From positions 3,224,001 to 3,288,000 of the forward strand of contig NZ_CP162006.1 in the NCBI RefSeq assembly GCF_040822085.1: 64,000 nucleotides of DNA. Direction: 5' to 3'. Below, one piece after another: positions 8,622 to 17,752 of the stretch. The notes beneath the pieces were generated by a model. The model worked only from the letters and a program-made list of their open reading frames with translations, was not told the origin of the DNA and made no database searches. The position numbers and the translations under genes are program-made. The DNA is from Rhodoferax sp. WC2427 (GTDB lineage Bacteria; Pseudomonadota; Gammaproteobacteria; Burkholderiales; Burkholderiaceae_C). How positions within the stretch are numbered: the stretch's first letter is position 1; each line of letters opens with the position of its first letter.

Positions 8622-10231
8622 GGGGTGTCTCGCACAAAGGAGGAATCGGAAGAGGTGGCTACGCTGAACGCGCGTATGGGGTTGAAGCGCACCTGCGCGC
8701 CGATGGGGATCTGCCCCGCGCGGTCCAGGTGGTACGGTGCCACGCAGCCGATCACCGGATAGCCGCCGGTGAGCGGGTGGTCGGCCAGAAACAGCACCGG
8801 CTGGCCGCTGGGCGGCACCTGGATCGCGCCCCTGGCGGTGCCTTCGCTGGGTAGCTCGGCCAGTTGGGCACGGGCCAGGGGTATCTCGCCCGCCAGGCGC
8901 AGGCCGACGCGGTTGGACTGGGGTGTCACCGTCCAGCACTGGCTTTGCAGCAAGGCCACCGCGTCGGCGGTGAACCAGTCGGTGCGGGGCCCCATCACCA
9001 CATCGAGCACGACATCCTGCTGGCGGGTGGGCAGATCGGTGCGCGGTTCCTCGGGCGCACCCACGATGGCACCGCGCGCCACCGCCTGGACGGGCAGCCG
9101 GTCGCCCGCCCGGATGGGGGGCGGGCCGAGGTGCGCCAAGGTATCGGTGGCGCAACTGCCCAGCACTGGCGCAACCGCAAAGCCGCCGCGCACAGCCAGG
9201 TAGCTGCGGATGCCCGCGCGCGGCTCACCCAGCGTGAGGCTGTCGCCGTCACACAGCGCCAGCGGCGCGTGGCTGCTGACACTGTGGCGTGTGCCACGGG
9301 CCGACACCAGGTCGATGGGCGCTTCGGCACCGGCAAAGGCCACCACAGTGTCGCCGTGGCTGGTGATCTGAAACCCGCCGTAGACGATCTCAATGCAGGC
9401 CGCGTCGCTGGGGTTGCCCACCAGGCGGTTGGCCATGCGCAAGGCAGCCTGGTCCATCGCACCCGATGCCGACACGCCCTGCCCGGCCAGGCCGTGGCGG
9501 CCCAGGTCCTGGAACAGCGCCTGCAAGCCGGTGCTGCGAACTTCCAGCGCAGCACCGGCGTATGGCGGCGAGGCGATGGGTGCGGATGGCGGAATAGGCG
9601 CTGCGGCCGAAACTTGCCCGGATACGTCCACAAAGCGCACCCGGAAGCCCGGTTGCAGCAGCGCGGGGACATCGCGGCCCAGGTCCCACATGGGCGCGGC
9701 GGTCACGCCAATGATCTGCCAGCCGCCCGGGCTGGCCTGCGGGTACACCGCGCTGAACGGACCCGCCAGACCCACCGCACCCGCAGGAATGCGCGTGCGC
9801 GGCGTGGTGCGCCGGGGCACTTGCAGGCTGGGATGGCCGCCACTGAGGTAGGCAAAGCCGGGCGCAAAGCCGGTAAAGGCCACGGTGTAGTCCGTACCCG
9901 TGTGGCGGCGGACCACCTCTTCGCGGGAGATGCCCAGGATCTGCGCCACTTCGTCCAGGTCTTCGCCCTGGTAGTCCACCGGGATCTCCACCCGTGTGCC
10001 CGTAGTTTCGACCATGGCCGTGAGACGGCGACTGCCGATGTGGCTGACCAGTTCCGCGTAGGCCACGGTGCCGGGACGGAAGCGCACCAGGATCGTGCGC
10101 GCCGCCGGTATGAGTTCGGCGATGCCATCGATGGGCTCGCTCTGCAGCGAGGCCAGCAGCGCCAGCGTCTGCGGCAGGTCGTCCAACTCGACCAGCAAGG
10201 CATCGAGGTTGACGGGCAAAAAGCGCATCAT
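8618..10231 (-). CDS. pxpBC: PxpB-PxpC fusion (5-oxoprolinase subunits B and C)
   Basis: A 537-aa fusion. Residues 1 to about 225 are PxpB/KipI ([28 protein letters not shown]). From about 235 to the end it is PxpC/KipA, annotated elsewhere as biotin-dependent carboxyltransferase ([34 protein letters not shown]). In most bacteria these are two genes. PxpABC hydrolyse 5-oxoproline to glutamate with ATP. Start ATG 10231 overlaps the pxpA stop, and the stop overlaps the next start, so all three genes are translationally coupled. The fusion next to a biotin carboxylase recalls the layout of urea amidolyase. Confidence 0.92.
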   Translation of the reverse strand: MMRFLPVNLDALLVELDDLPQTLALLASLQSEPIDGIAELIPAARTILVRFRPGTVAYAELVSHIGSRRLTAMVETTGTRVEIPVDYQGEDLDEVAQILGISREEVVRRHTGTDYTVAFTGFAPGFAYLSGGHPSLQVPRRTTPRTRIPAGAVGLAGPFSAVYPQASPGGWQIIGVTAAPMWDLGRDVPALLQPGFRVRFVDVSGQVSAAAPIPPSAPIASPPYAGAALEVRSTGLQALFQDLGRHGLAGQGVSASGAMDQAALRMANRLVGNPSDAACIEIVYGGFQITSHGDTVVAFAGAEAPIDLVSARGTRHSVSSHAPLALCDGDSLTLGEPRAGIRSYLAVRGGFAVAPVLGSCATDTLAHLGPPPIRAGDRLPVQAVARGAIVGAPEEPRTDLPTRQQDVVLDVVMGPRTDWFTADAVALLQSQCWTVTPQSNRVGLRLAGEIPLARAQLAELPSEGTARGAIQVPPSGQPVLFLADHPLTGGYPVIGCVAPYHLDRAGQIPIGAQVRFNPIRAFSVATSSDSSFVRDTP

Positions 10232-11001
10232 GGCGCGCCGCCCAGGTCGACGAAGGGCGCGATGCTGACCCCCGAGCGCTCCAGCAGCGCACGCACCTGG
10301 CGCGCCATCTCCACCGCGCCAGGGCTGTCGCCGTGTACGCACACCGAGTCGGCCTGCAGACGCACCGTGCTGCCGTCGATGGCCGTGACCACGCCTTCGG
10401 TGACCAGGCGCAGCATGCGCTCAGCAACTTCATGCGGGTCGTGCAGCACCGCGCCCTTTTCACGGCGCGAAACCAGCGCGCCGTCGGGCATGTAGGCGCG
10501 ATCGGCAAAGGCCTCGGCCACGGTGCGCAGGCCACTGGCCCGTGCCCAGCCGATCAAGGGCGAGCCCGCCAGACCCACCAGCACCAGCGACGGGTCGATC
10601 GCCTGGATGGCCGCAATCACGTCGCACGCCTGGCGCTCGTCGTGCGCAATGGTGTTGTACAAGGCGCCGTGCGGTTTGACGTAGCGCACCACGGTGCCCG
10701 CCACCGCCGCCAGGCCCTGGAGCGCACCGATCTGGTAGACCACATCGGCCTGAAGGTCGGCGCTGGCCACGTCCATGTTGCGGCGGCCAAAACCGGCCAG
10801 ATCGGGGTAGGCCACGTGCGCCCCCACGGCCACGCCACGCTCGGCGGCGCGGCGCAGCGTGCGCAAGATGCCCGCCGGGTCGCCCGCGTGGAAACCGCAG
10901 GCCACGTTGGCGCTGCTCACGATGCCGAGCATCGCGTCGTCGTCGCCCATGCGCCAGGCGCCCAGGCTTTCTCCGAGATCACTGTTCAAATCAATTTGCA
11001 T
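10228..11001 (-). CDS. pxpA: 5-oxoprolinase subunit PxpA (LamB/YcsF family)
   Basis: A 257-aa cytoplasmic LamB/YcsF-family protein, the A subunit of ATP-dependent 5-oxoprolinase. Hallmarks are the N-terminal [12 protein letters not shown], then [12 protein letters not shown] (about 33-44), [15 protein letters not shown] and KPHGALYN. Length is standard for the family. Its ATG lies 8 bp after the DUF979 gene and its TGA overlaps the pxpBC start. The N-terminal DLNCDLGE consensus has Ser instead of Cys, a tolerated change as far as I know. Confidence 0.95.
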   Translation of the reverse strand: MQIDLNSDLGESLGAWRMGDDDAMLGIVSSANVACGFHAGDPAGILRTLRRAAERGVAVGAHVAYPDLAGFGRRNMDVASADLQADVVYQIGALQGLAAVAGTVVRYVKPHGALYNTIAHDERQACDVIAAIQAIDPSLVLVGLAGSPLIGWARASGLRTVAEAFADRAYMPDGALVSRREKGAVLHDPHEVAERMLRLVTEGVVTAIDGSTVRLQADSVCVHGDSPGAVEMARQVRALLERSGVSIAPFVDLGGAP

Positions 11002-11009
11002 GGCGGGCC

Positions 11010-11966
11010 TCAACGGAACATCAAAAAGTACAACAGAAACACATTGCAGGTCAGCAGGCACAGTGCAGTCGGCACCTGCGCACGGATCACCGCATTCTTG
11101 TCGGGCAGGTCCAGCAGCGCGGCGGGCACGATGTTGTAGTTGGCGGCCATGGGGGTCAGCAGCGTGCCGCAGTAGCCCGACAGCATGCCGATGGATGCCA
11201 TCACCGCCGGGTCGCCGTGGTAGACACCAATCAAAATCGGCACGCCCACGCCCCCGGTCATCACCGGAAAGGCGGCAAAGCCGTTGCCCATGATGATGGT
11301 AAACAACGCCATGCCGACCACATACACCAGCACGGCAAAAAAGCGCACATCCATGTTGACGTAACTGGTAGTCACGTGGGACACGGCTTTGCCCACGCCC
11401 GCATCCGAAAACACCAGGCCCAGCATGCCCAGCATCTGCGGCAGTACCAGCGCCCAGCCCAGCGCATCGGTCAGGCGGCGCGACTCGCGGATGCCCTGCA
11501 CCGGGGTCTCGTGCGTCAGCTTGCAGGCCAGGGCCAGCGCCACCAGGCAGCCTATGCCCAGGCTGACCAGCGTGGCGTTCTTCGGGTCCAGCAGGGGTGT
11601 GCCGCCCACCACCAGGACCTTGGCCGACAAGGTGCCCACCATGGTTACCACCGGAATGGCCAGCGCCGGGATAAAAAGCCGGTTGCCCAGGCGCGTGGCG
11701 CTGGCGGTGTACTCGGCCGCCGAACGCACCACGTGGTGGCCCACGCCCACGCCACCAAAGGCCGCAATCAGCGCCATCACCACCACACCGGTGCCGACCC
11801 ACACCGGCGGCAACTGGTCGCCCACCAGGAACACCAGCGAATAGAGACCCCAGAAAAAGGCGCTGGAATAACGCCTGGAATGCTGGCGGTCCATGAGCGT
11901 CATCACCGCGGTGATGGCAAGGATCAGACCGACCAGGTCGTACAGGTGCGTAATCGTCAAGGTCAT
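11010..11966 (-). CDS. DUF979 membrane protein, probable 5-oxoproline transporter subunit
   Basis: A 318-aa hydrophobic protein with about nine membrane segments (for example [14 protein letters not shown] and [14 protein letters not shown]). It matches DUF979, which nearly always pairs with DUF969 beside pxpABC and is therefore regarded as a 5-oxoproline uptake component. The family includes [19 protein letters not shown], visible near residue 230. It starts 2 bp after the DUF969 stop. Transport of 5-oxoproline is inferred from context and family naming. Confidence 0.87.
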   Translation of the reverse strand: MTLTITHLYDLVGLILAITAVMTLMDRQHSRRYSSAFFWGLYSLVFLVGDQLPPVWVGTGVVVMALIAAFGGVGVGHHVVRSAAEYTASATRLGNRLFIPALAIPVVTMVGTLSAKVLVVGGTPLLDPKNATLVSLGIGCLVALALACKLTHETPVQGIRESRRLTDALGWALVLPQMLGMLGLVFSDAGVGKAVSHVTTSYVNMDVRFFAVLVYVVGMALFTIIMGNGFAAFPVMTGGVGVPILIGVYHGDPAVMASIGMLSGYCGTLLTPMAANYNIVPAALLDLPDKNAVIRAQVPTALCLLTCNVFLLYFLMFR

Positions 11967-11968
11967 GC

Positions 11969-12709
11969 TCAGGCTCCCTTGCCAGCGGTGGCGACGGGCG
12001 TGGTGGGCGAGGTAGGCGCGCTGCCCGCCATTTCACGCGCCAGCCAGGCATCCAGTCGGCGCAGCCGCCAGGCGTGGATGCAGAAGGCGCACACGGCCGT
12101 GGGAATGCCCCACATGGCGACGTGGATGGGTTCCACCTCGATACCCGCCTCGCGCAGGAAGGTGGTCATCAGCACCACGGCACCAAAGGCGACAAAGATG
12201 TCTTCGCCAAAGAACAGGCCGACGTTGTCGGTGGCGGCGGCCAGGGCCCGCAGCTTGTAGCGCACCTTGTCGGGCAATGCGCCGAAGCGGGCCTCGGCGG
12301 CCCCTTCGGCCATGGGCGCGAGCAGCGGCCGCACCATTTGCGGGTGGCCGCCCAGGCTGGTCAGCCCGACCGCGGCGGTGAGCTGGCGTGCGCCCAGGTA
12401 AGCCATCAGCAAGCGGCCCGAGGTCGCGGACCGGATGCCGCTGATCCAGCGCTGCGCGTGCTGGCGCAAACCGTGGCGTTCGAGCAGGCCGATCACCGCC
12501 AGGGGCAACAAGATGATCAACGGCAGATTGCGCGTCTTGATAAAGCCCGTGCCAATGGTGGCCAGGATTTTCTCCACCGGGAAGTGCGCCGCGAAGGCCG
12601 TGACGATGGCCGTCACGATCACCACAAGCATGGGATTGAAGCGCAGGACAAAGCCCGCAATGATGACGGCGACCCCCAGCAAGGGCCACAGGTTGATATC
12701 GGTAGGCAC
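11969..12709 (-). CDS. DUF969 membrane protein, probable 5-oxoproline transporter subunit
   Basis: A 246-aa membrane protein and the first gene of the operon. It has hydrophobic segments from [13 protein letters not shown] onward, the conserved [20 protein letters not shown] and [19 protein letters not shown] at 12709 is the chosen start: GGAG lies 7 bases upstream, whereas the upstream in-frame TTG at 12757 has no ribosome site and falls among the operator palindromes. DUF969 and DUF979 are taken to form one transporter. Confidence 0.87.
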   Translation of the reverse strand: MPTDINLWPLLGVAVIIAGFVLRFNPMLVVIVTAIVTAFAAHFPVEKILATIGTGFIKTRNLPLIILLPLAVIGLLERHGLRQHAQRWISGIRSATSGRLLMAYLGARQLTAAVGLTSLGGHPQMVRPLLAPMAEGAAEARFGALPDKVRYKLRALAAATDNVGLFFGEDIFVAFGAVVLMTTFLREAGIEVEPIHVAMWGIPTAVCAFCIHAWRLRRLDAWLAREMAGSAPTSPTTPVATAGKGA

Positions 12710-12744
12710 GGCTTTACTCCTGGATGTGTGATCGAGTTCTTTGC

Positions 12745-12800
12745 TTGACTCAACCAATATTTAACTTGATTGAATCAAACATGTGTAATTGTTCAACAAT
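12745..12800. promoter_or_regulatory. Three evenly spaced palindromes, probable GntR operator array
   Basis: The intergenic region between the DUF969 gene and the GntR gene contains TTGA-C-TCAA (12745-12753), TTGATT-G-AATCAA (12766-12778) and ATTGTT-C-AACAAT (12788-12800). Each is perfect with a one-base centre, and the centres lie 23 and 22 bp apart, about two helical turns. This suits cooperative binding by the adjacent FCD-type regulator. The local AT-rich composition is unlike the flanking genes. Confidence 0.7.
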
Positions 12801-12931
12801 ATGACTTTCGCGGGTGATGAATAAACGCCGGATTCCTAGGTGAAAACCCGTTATTCGTTGAACAGAGGTCAGCGCGCAAGAGCGAAAACCTGTTACAAAG
12901 CATGCGCCACCGCACTCTGAAGACCTGCTCC

Positions 12932-13609
12932 ATGTCCCTTCCCTCCGCGCCCCCCTCCCTGGCCCCGACCTTGAGCGAGCGCATCGCCGACCAGTTGCGC
13001 CAGAAGATCACCCTGGGCGAGTTTTCGCCGGGGCAACGGCTGTCCGAGCAGGCGCTCAGCGACAGCCTGGGCATCTCGCGCAATACCTTGCGCGAAGTGT
13101 TCCGGGTGTTGACCAAGGATGGCCTGCTACGGCACGAGCCGCACCGGGGCGTGTTTGTGGTGGTGCCCAGCATCGCGGCCGTCATCGACATCTACCGGGT
13201 GCGGCGAATGATCGAGTGCCAGGCCCTGGCCCTGGCCTACCCGCGCCACCCGGCGAAAAAAAGCATGCGCGCCGCCGCAGAGAAAGCGCTACAGGCGCGG
13301 GACGCGGCCGACTGGCTCAGCGTGGGTACGGCCAATATGGACTTCCACACGGCGGTGGTGGAGCTGGCAGACAGCGAACGTTTGAATGTGATGTTCCGGC
13401 AAATCCTGGCCGAGTTGCGGCTGACCTTTGGCTTGCTGCAGGATGCCGAGTTTCTGCACGAACCCTATGTCGACATGAACCTGCGCATTCTGGAACTGGT
13501 AGAGCACAACGAGATGGCCAAAGCATCCGCGGCCATGCTGGACTACCTCATCCACTCCGAACGGATTGTGTTGGCCGTGTATGCGCGGCGGGTGTCGCGC
13601 GAGGGCTGA
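12932..13609 (+). CDS. GntR family transcriptional regulator, FCD domain
   Basis: A 225-aa regulator. A winged helix at about residues 12-75 (SERIADQLRQKITLGEFSPGQRLSE, then LGISRNTLREVFRVL) is followed by an FCD ligand-binding domain from about 85 to 215, of the FadR subfamily, which senses organic acids. It is divergent from the 5-oxoproline operon, so 5-oxoproline, glutamate or a related acid is the likely effector. The start at 12932 (MSLPSAPP) is preferred, but 12902 is possible. Three palindromes upstream are its probable sites. Confidence 0.88.
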   Translation: MSLPSAPPSLAPTLSERIADQLRQKITLGEFSPGQRLSEQALSDSLGISRNTLREVFRVLTKDGLLRHEPHRGVFVVVPSIAAVIDIYRVRRMIECQALALAYPRHPAKKSMRAAAEKALQARDAADWLSVGTANMDFHTAVVELADSERLNVMFRQILAELRLTFGLLQDAEFLHEPYVDMNLRILELVEHNEMAKASAAMLDYLIHSERIVLAVYARRVSREG

Positions 13610-13651
13610 AGGCGCAGGCCACCTGGCCCACAATGCCGCCATCGGCGCACT

Positions 13652-13708
13652 ACTATTTCGATAGCTGCTCACGCTTGTCCCATCAGCACAGGCGGCCTGA
13701 AAAGCTCA
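13652..13708 (+). repeat. Dispersed Comamonadaceae-type repeat
   Basis: The core TTTCGATAGCTGCTCACGC, then TTGTCCCATCAGCACAGGCGG, lies between the GntR and NTF2-like genes. It is the full-length form with both arms, and it fills most of the 142-bp gap. Confidence 0.75.
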
Positions 13709-13751
13709 AAGCCCGAAGAACTGGCATATTCGTTGCACGCATGCCAACACC

Positions 13752-14174
13752 ATGCCCAACCACTCCCCACCCGACCCCGGCCAGCAAGCCAAAGCGCTGA
13801 TTGAGCTCTTTTTGCAAACCATCATGGTGCCCGACCCCGAGGGCGCGCGCGCCTTCACCGCACCCGACCTGCGCATCCGCTTCACCGGAGGCATTGAGAT
13901 GCACGACCCGGCCGAATGCAGCCGCTTCAACGCCAGCCGCTACGCCTGGGTAAAAAAGCGCTTTGAGCAGACCGACGTGGTGGCCGGGGCTACCGAGGCT
14001 GAGGCTATCGTCTACAACATCGGCACGCTGTATGGGGCCTGGCAGGACGGCACCCTGTTCGAGGGCAACCGCTATGTCGACCGCTACGTCGTATGCCATG
14101 GCCTGATCGTGCAGATGGACGTGTGGAACGACAGCGCCGAATGGCTGCTGCAGCGCGCAGGCCTGGTGCCATGA
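13752..14174 (+). CDS. NTF2-like (SnoaL-type) protein
   Basis: A 140-aa protein with the layout of a cone-shaped alpha+beta barrel of the NTF2/SnoaL superfamily: an N-terminal helix (AKALIELFLQTIM), the strand DLRIRFTGGIEM, then VYNIGTLYGAWQDGTLFEGNRYVDRYVV, ending WNDSAEWLLQRAGL. Such proteins are small isomerases, hydrolases or binding proteins; no catalytic pair is certain here. The stop overlaps the start of the gamma-glutamyltransferase gene by 4 bp (ATGA), so they form an operon and probably work on related substrates. Confidence 0.75.
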   Translation: MPNHSPPDPGQQAKALIELFLQTIMVPDPEGARAFTAPDLRIRFTGGIEMHDPAECSRFNASRYAWVKKRFEQTDVVAGATEAEAIVYNIGTLYGAWQDGTLFEGNRYVDRYVVCHGLIVQMDVWNDSAEWLLQRAGLVP

Positions 14175-15751
14175 GCCTGGCCACCTCCACCCGTGGCATG
14201 GTCACCAGCCCCCACGGCCCGGCCACCGAAGCCGGTCTGACGGTGCTGGCCCAGGGCGGCAACGCCATTGAGGCGGTGATTGCCACGGCGGCCAGCCTGT
14301 GCGTCACCTACCCGCATTTTTGCGGCCTGGGGGGTGATGCCTTCATGCTGATCGCCGATGCGCGTGGCCAGGTGCACAGCCTGTCAGGCATCGGCCAGGC
14401 CGCCCAGACATTGCCCACCTACACCGGCAGCATCCCCACGCGCGGCCCGCAGGCCATGTTGACCAGCGCGGCGGCGGTGGACGTGTGGGCCCAGGCCTTT
14501 GCCCTCAGCCGCGACAAGTGGGCGGGCAAAGAAAGCTGGGCCGGGCTGCTCACCCCCGCCATCGACCTGGCCCGCGACGGCTTTGCCATATCCGAATCCG
14601 AGCGCTTCTGGCTGCAGTTTCGCCAGCCCGAAGCCCGCGCGCTGCCCGATGTCTACGGCCACTTCCTGGTCGATGGTGCCGTGCCCGCACCGCAGCAGCT
14701 GCGCCACCAGCACGCCTTGGCCGCCACGCTGGAGACCCTGGCACTGCGCGGCCCGCGCGACTTCTATGAGGGCCAACTGGCCGCCACCATCGCCCGGGGC
14801 CTGGCCCAGGCCGGCTCGCCCCTGACCGCCGCCGACTTGGCCCAGACCCATGCCCGCTTGGAGGCCCCGCTGCAACTGCCCTACCGCGACGGCACCCTGG
14901 TGGCCCACCGCCCGCCCACGCAGGGCATCACCACGCTGGAGATCATGGGCATCCTGGACCGGTTCGACCTGCGCAGCATCCCCGAGGGCAGCGCCGACTA
15001 CTACCACCTGCTGGTCGAAGCCGTGAAACGCGCCTTCATCGACCGCAACCGCTTCGTTGCCGACCCCGACTACGCCGACGTGCCCACCGAGCGCCTGCTG
15101 TCCCCCGCCTACCTGGACCAGCTCGCCGCCTCCATCCGCATGGACCAGGCCCTGCCCTGGCCGCACACCTTCCAGACCGGCGACACCGTGTTTCTGGCCG
15201 CTGCCGACCGCTACGGCAACGCCGTGTCCATGCTGGCCACCACCTACTTCGACTGGGGCAGCGGTGTACTGGTGGGCGACACCGGCCTGCTGTGGCACAA
15301 CCGGGGCGCGGCCTTCTCGCTGGACCCGCAGCACCCCAACGGCCTGGCCCCCGGCAAACGCCCGTTCCACACCCTGAACCCCGGCATGTATTTGCAAAAT
15401 GGCAGGCCCACTTTGCTGTACGGTACCCAGGGCGCTGACGGCCAGCCGCAAACCCTGGCCGCCATCCTGACCCGCCTGATCGATTACGGCATGGACCCCT
15501 ACACCGCCCTGGCCCGCCCGCGCTTTCTGCTGGGCAAAACCTTCTCCGACGCCCGCGACTCGCTCAAGCTGGAAGACGACGTAGCCGCCGATGTCTTTGC
15601 CGATTTAGCCCGCCGCGGCCACGCCCTCAGCCCCCTGCCCGCGCGCAGCCCGCTGATGGGGCACCCCGGGGCCATCCGCATCGATCCCGCCACGGGCGAG
15701 ATGACCGGAGCGCACGATCCGCGCAGCGATGGGCGGGCAATGGGGGTGTGA
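14171..15751 (+). CDS. Gamma-glutamyltransferase family protein, leaderless
   Basis: A 526-aa Ntn-hydrolase that should self-cleave before Thr339 (GDTVFLAAADRYGNAVS) into large and small subunits. Other family marks are NAIEAVIATAASLCVTYPHFCGLGG near the N-terminus, the acceptor-site-like KRPFHTLNPGM, and TQGADGQPQTLAAIL. Classical GGT is exported, but this one starts MSLATSTRGMVTSPH with no signal peptide, so it is predicted cytoplasmic. Lying 1.5 kb from the 5-oxoproline operon, it may release glutamate from gamma-glutamyl compounds. Transferase versus hydrolase activity cannot be told from sequence. Confidence 0.88.
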   Translation: MSLATSTRGMVTSPHGPATEAGLTVLAQGGNAIEAVIATAASLCVTYPHFCGLGGDAFMLIADARGQVHSLSGIGQAAQTLPTYTGSIPTRGPQAMLTSAAAVDVWAQAFALSRDKWAGKESWAGLLTPAIDLARDGFAISESERFWLQFRQPEARALPDVYGHFLVDGAVPAPQQLRHQHALAATLETLALRGPRDFYEGQLAATIARGLAQAGSPLTAADLAQTHARLEAPLQLPYRDGTLVAHRPPTQGITTLEIMGILDRFDLRSIPEGSADYYHLLVEAVKRAFIDRNRFVADPDYADVPTERLLSPAYLDQLAASIRMDQALPWPHTFQTGDTVFLAAADRYGNAVSMLATTYFDWGSGVLVGDTGLLWHNRGAAFSLDPQHPNGLAPGKRPFHTLNPGMYLQNGRPTLLYGTQGADGQPQTLAAILTRLIDYGMDPYTALARPRFLLGKTFSDARDSLKLEDDVAADVFADLARRGHALSPLPARSPLMGHPGAIRIDPATGEMTGAHDPRSDGRAMGV

Positions 15752-15767
15752 CCGGCCACCGTGGCGC

Positions 15768-15827
15768 GCTATTCATTCGATAGCTTCTTACGCTTATGGA
15801 ATAAGCGCCAGAGGCCTAAAAGGCTTG
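15768..15827 (+). repeat. Dispersed Comamonadaceae-type repeat, full length
   Basis: GCTATTCATTCGATAGCTTC, then TTACGCTTATGGAATAAGCG, then CCAGAGGCCTAAAAGGCTTG: one of the most complete copies. It sits exactly between the convergent gamma-glutamyltransferase and patatin-like genes. Confidence 0.8.
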
Positions 15828-15831
15828 TAAC

Positions 15832-16926
15832 CTATTCCTCCCCCCGGTTGTACCGGTCCACATTGCGCATGCCTGCGGTGTCCCCCGGCACGGGCCGCTG
15901 CAGGGCCTCTTGCCCGCGCTGGTAGCCGTATTGCCATTGGGCATCCATGGCCCGCACGTATGCCGCGTAGTCGATGGGCTGGGCCAGCACGATGCGGTTG
16001 CGCCACCACTGCAGCTGCCGTTGCACCGGCTGCACCGGCAACGCGGCCGCCACGTCGGAGGTGTCAAACCACACGTCGGCTGGTTGCGCGTTGACATGGC
16101 GCAGGCGCTGGTTGCCGTCCAGCCCCAGCACGGCGCGCCAGGCGGGGATTTCGAAGTGCTGGTCGAACGACTCTTTGAACTCCAGCATCACGGTGTCGGC
16201 CAGCCGGTGGGCCAGTTCGATGGGGAACAGGTCGACCACCCCGCCGATGTAATGCCCGGCCCCATGGCGGTAGCTTGGGAAGTAGTAGAAGTCGGTGATG
16301 GCCATGCGCGCGGCGGCGTCCAGTGGCAGGGTGGTGTCGGTCTGCACGCCCTGGGCCACCGCATGGTCGCCCCAGCGCGGGTCGGCAAACGGCGATGCCA
16401 TGCCCTGCACCAGGGCCGCCACCCGCTGGGGCCCGAACACGGTTTGCGCGAACAGCTTGCGCTTGCCGCGCGGCTGGCCCACGTCCGCCGGACCAAACAG
16501 CAGTTGGCCCCCGATGGTGGCTACGGTGACTTCCGAGCGCGCAGCCGGTGGCGGCAGCGGCAACTGCGGGGGGATTTCAAACAGGTAGTCATTGAACACA
16601 TCCGGCACACGCGGTGCGCATTGGCGCGACAGTTTGCGTCGGGCCGCGCCCGCCAAGGTGCGCACGATGCTGGCCTGTGGCGCGGGCTGCAGGCTGCCCC
16701 AGAACCGGTACATCTGCGGCGAGTTGAGCCAGGCTTTGCGCTGTGCGTCGTCGGGCAGCGCCTGGATGATGGCCGCCGCAATCGCTCCGCCACAGGTGGC
16801 CAGCAGCAGATCGGGCGCCCGGCCCGCATCGCGCGCGGCGGCATACATGCCCAGATAGATGCCAAATCGGAAGCCGCCGCCAGCGAAGACCATGCAGCGC
16901 TGGTATTTGGGATGGGGAAGGTGCAT
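15832..16926 (-). CDS. Patatin-like protein lacking both catalytic residues
   Basis: A 364-aa patatin-like protein. The glycine-rich oxyanion loop is present (AGGGFRFGIYLG, 15-26). The nucleophile elbow, normally G-x-S-x-G, reads A-T-C-G-G with Cys45 (codon TGT) in place of Ser. The usual D-G-G catalytic motif reads I-G-G (227-229, YIGGVVDLFP), so the Asp is missing too. It is therefore unlikely to be an ordinary lipid acyl hydrolase. A Cys-based activity or a purely structural role remains open. No signal peptide; start ATG 16926. Confidence 0.8.
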   Translation of the reverse strand: MHLPHPKYQRCMVFAGGGFRFGIYLGMYAAARDAGRAPDLLLATCGGAIAAAIIQALPDDAQRKAWLNSPQMYRFWGSLQPAPQASIVRTLAGAARRKLSRQCAPRVPDVFNDYLFEIPPQLPLPPPAARSEVTVATIGGQLLFGPADVGQPRGKRKLFAQTVFGPQRVAALVQGMASPFADPRWGDHAVAQGVQTDTTLPLDAAARMAITDFYYFPSYRHGAGHYIGGVVDLFPIELAHRLADTVMLEFKESFDQHFEIPAWRAVLGLDGNQRLRHVNAQPADVWFDTSDVAAALPVQPVQRQLQWWRNRIVLAQPIDYAAYVRAMDAQWQYGYQRGQEALQRPVPGDTAGMRNVDRYNRGEE

Positions 16927-16960
16927 GCGGGGACGATAACCGACCCCGCAGGCCGTTCCC

Positions 16961-17752
16961 TCAAATCGCGCTGTACGCCCCCACGCCCTCCGGCCAGGGT
17001 GTCAACACTTCAAAGCCGGTTTCGGTTACCGCCACCATGTGCTCCCACTGGGCCGAGAGCGAATGGTCTTTGGTGACCACGGTCCAGCCGTCGGGCATTT
17101 CCTTGGTGTCGCGCTTGCCTGCGTTGACCATGGGCTCGATGGTGAAAATCATGCCCGCCTGCAGCCGCAGCCCCTCGCCGCGCCGACCGTAGTGCAGCAC
17201 CTGCGGGGTGTCGTGGTAGATCTGCCCGATGCCGTGGCCGCAGTACTCGCGCACCACGCTGAAATGCTCGCGGTGCGCCACGCTCTGGATGGCGTGGCCC
17301 ACGTCGCCCAGGGTTGCGCCCGGCTTCACCTGCAGAATGCCCGCGCGCATCGCCTCGTAGGTGGTCTCGACCAGGCGCTTGGCCAGCGGGCTGGGTTCGC
17401 CCACAAAATACATGCGGCTGCAGTCGCCAAACCAGCCGTCCTTGATGATGGCCACGTCGATGTTCACGATGTCGCCGCGCTTGAGCACCTTGGCCGACGG
17501 AATGCCGTGGCAGATCACGTGGTTGACCGAGGTGCACACCGTCTTGGGGTAGCCGTGGTAGCCGATGTTGGCGGGCACTGCATCCAGCACGTCCACGATG
17601 TAGTCGTGGCAAATCTGGTCCAGCGCCTCGGTGGTGATGCCCGCCACCACGTGCGGCGTGATCATGTGCAGCACATCGGCCGCCAGGTGCCCGGCGCGGC
17701 GGGCCAGCGCGACTTCGGCCGGGCTGCGGATGGTGACAGTTTCGCCGTTCAT
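16961..17752 (-). CDS. map: Methionine aminopeptidase, type I
   Basis: A 263-aa metalloprotease that removes the initiator Met from nascent proteins. All five metal ligands are present (Asp99, Asp110, His173, Glu206, Glu237), as is the substrate His82 in VNHVICHGIPS. The start ATG 17752 overlaps the stop of the ParD-like gene (ATGA), so it is translated from the antitoxin mRNA. This copy does not sit beside rpsB, the usual place for the essential map, and may be a second copy. Confidence 0.95.
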   Translation of the reverse strand: MNGETVTIRSPAEVALARRAGHLAADVLHMITPHVVAGITTEALDQICHDYIVDVLDAVPANIGYHGYPKTVCTSVNHVICHGIPSAKVLKRGDIVNIDVAIIKDGWFGDCSRMYFVGEPSPLAKRLVETTYEAMRAGILQVKPGATLGDVGHAIQSVAHREHFSVVREYCGHGIGQIYHDTPQVLHYGRRGEGLRLQAGMIFTIEPMVNAGKRDTKEMPDGWTVVTKDHSLSAQWEHMVAVTETGFEVLTPWPEGVGAYSAI

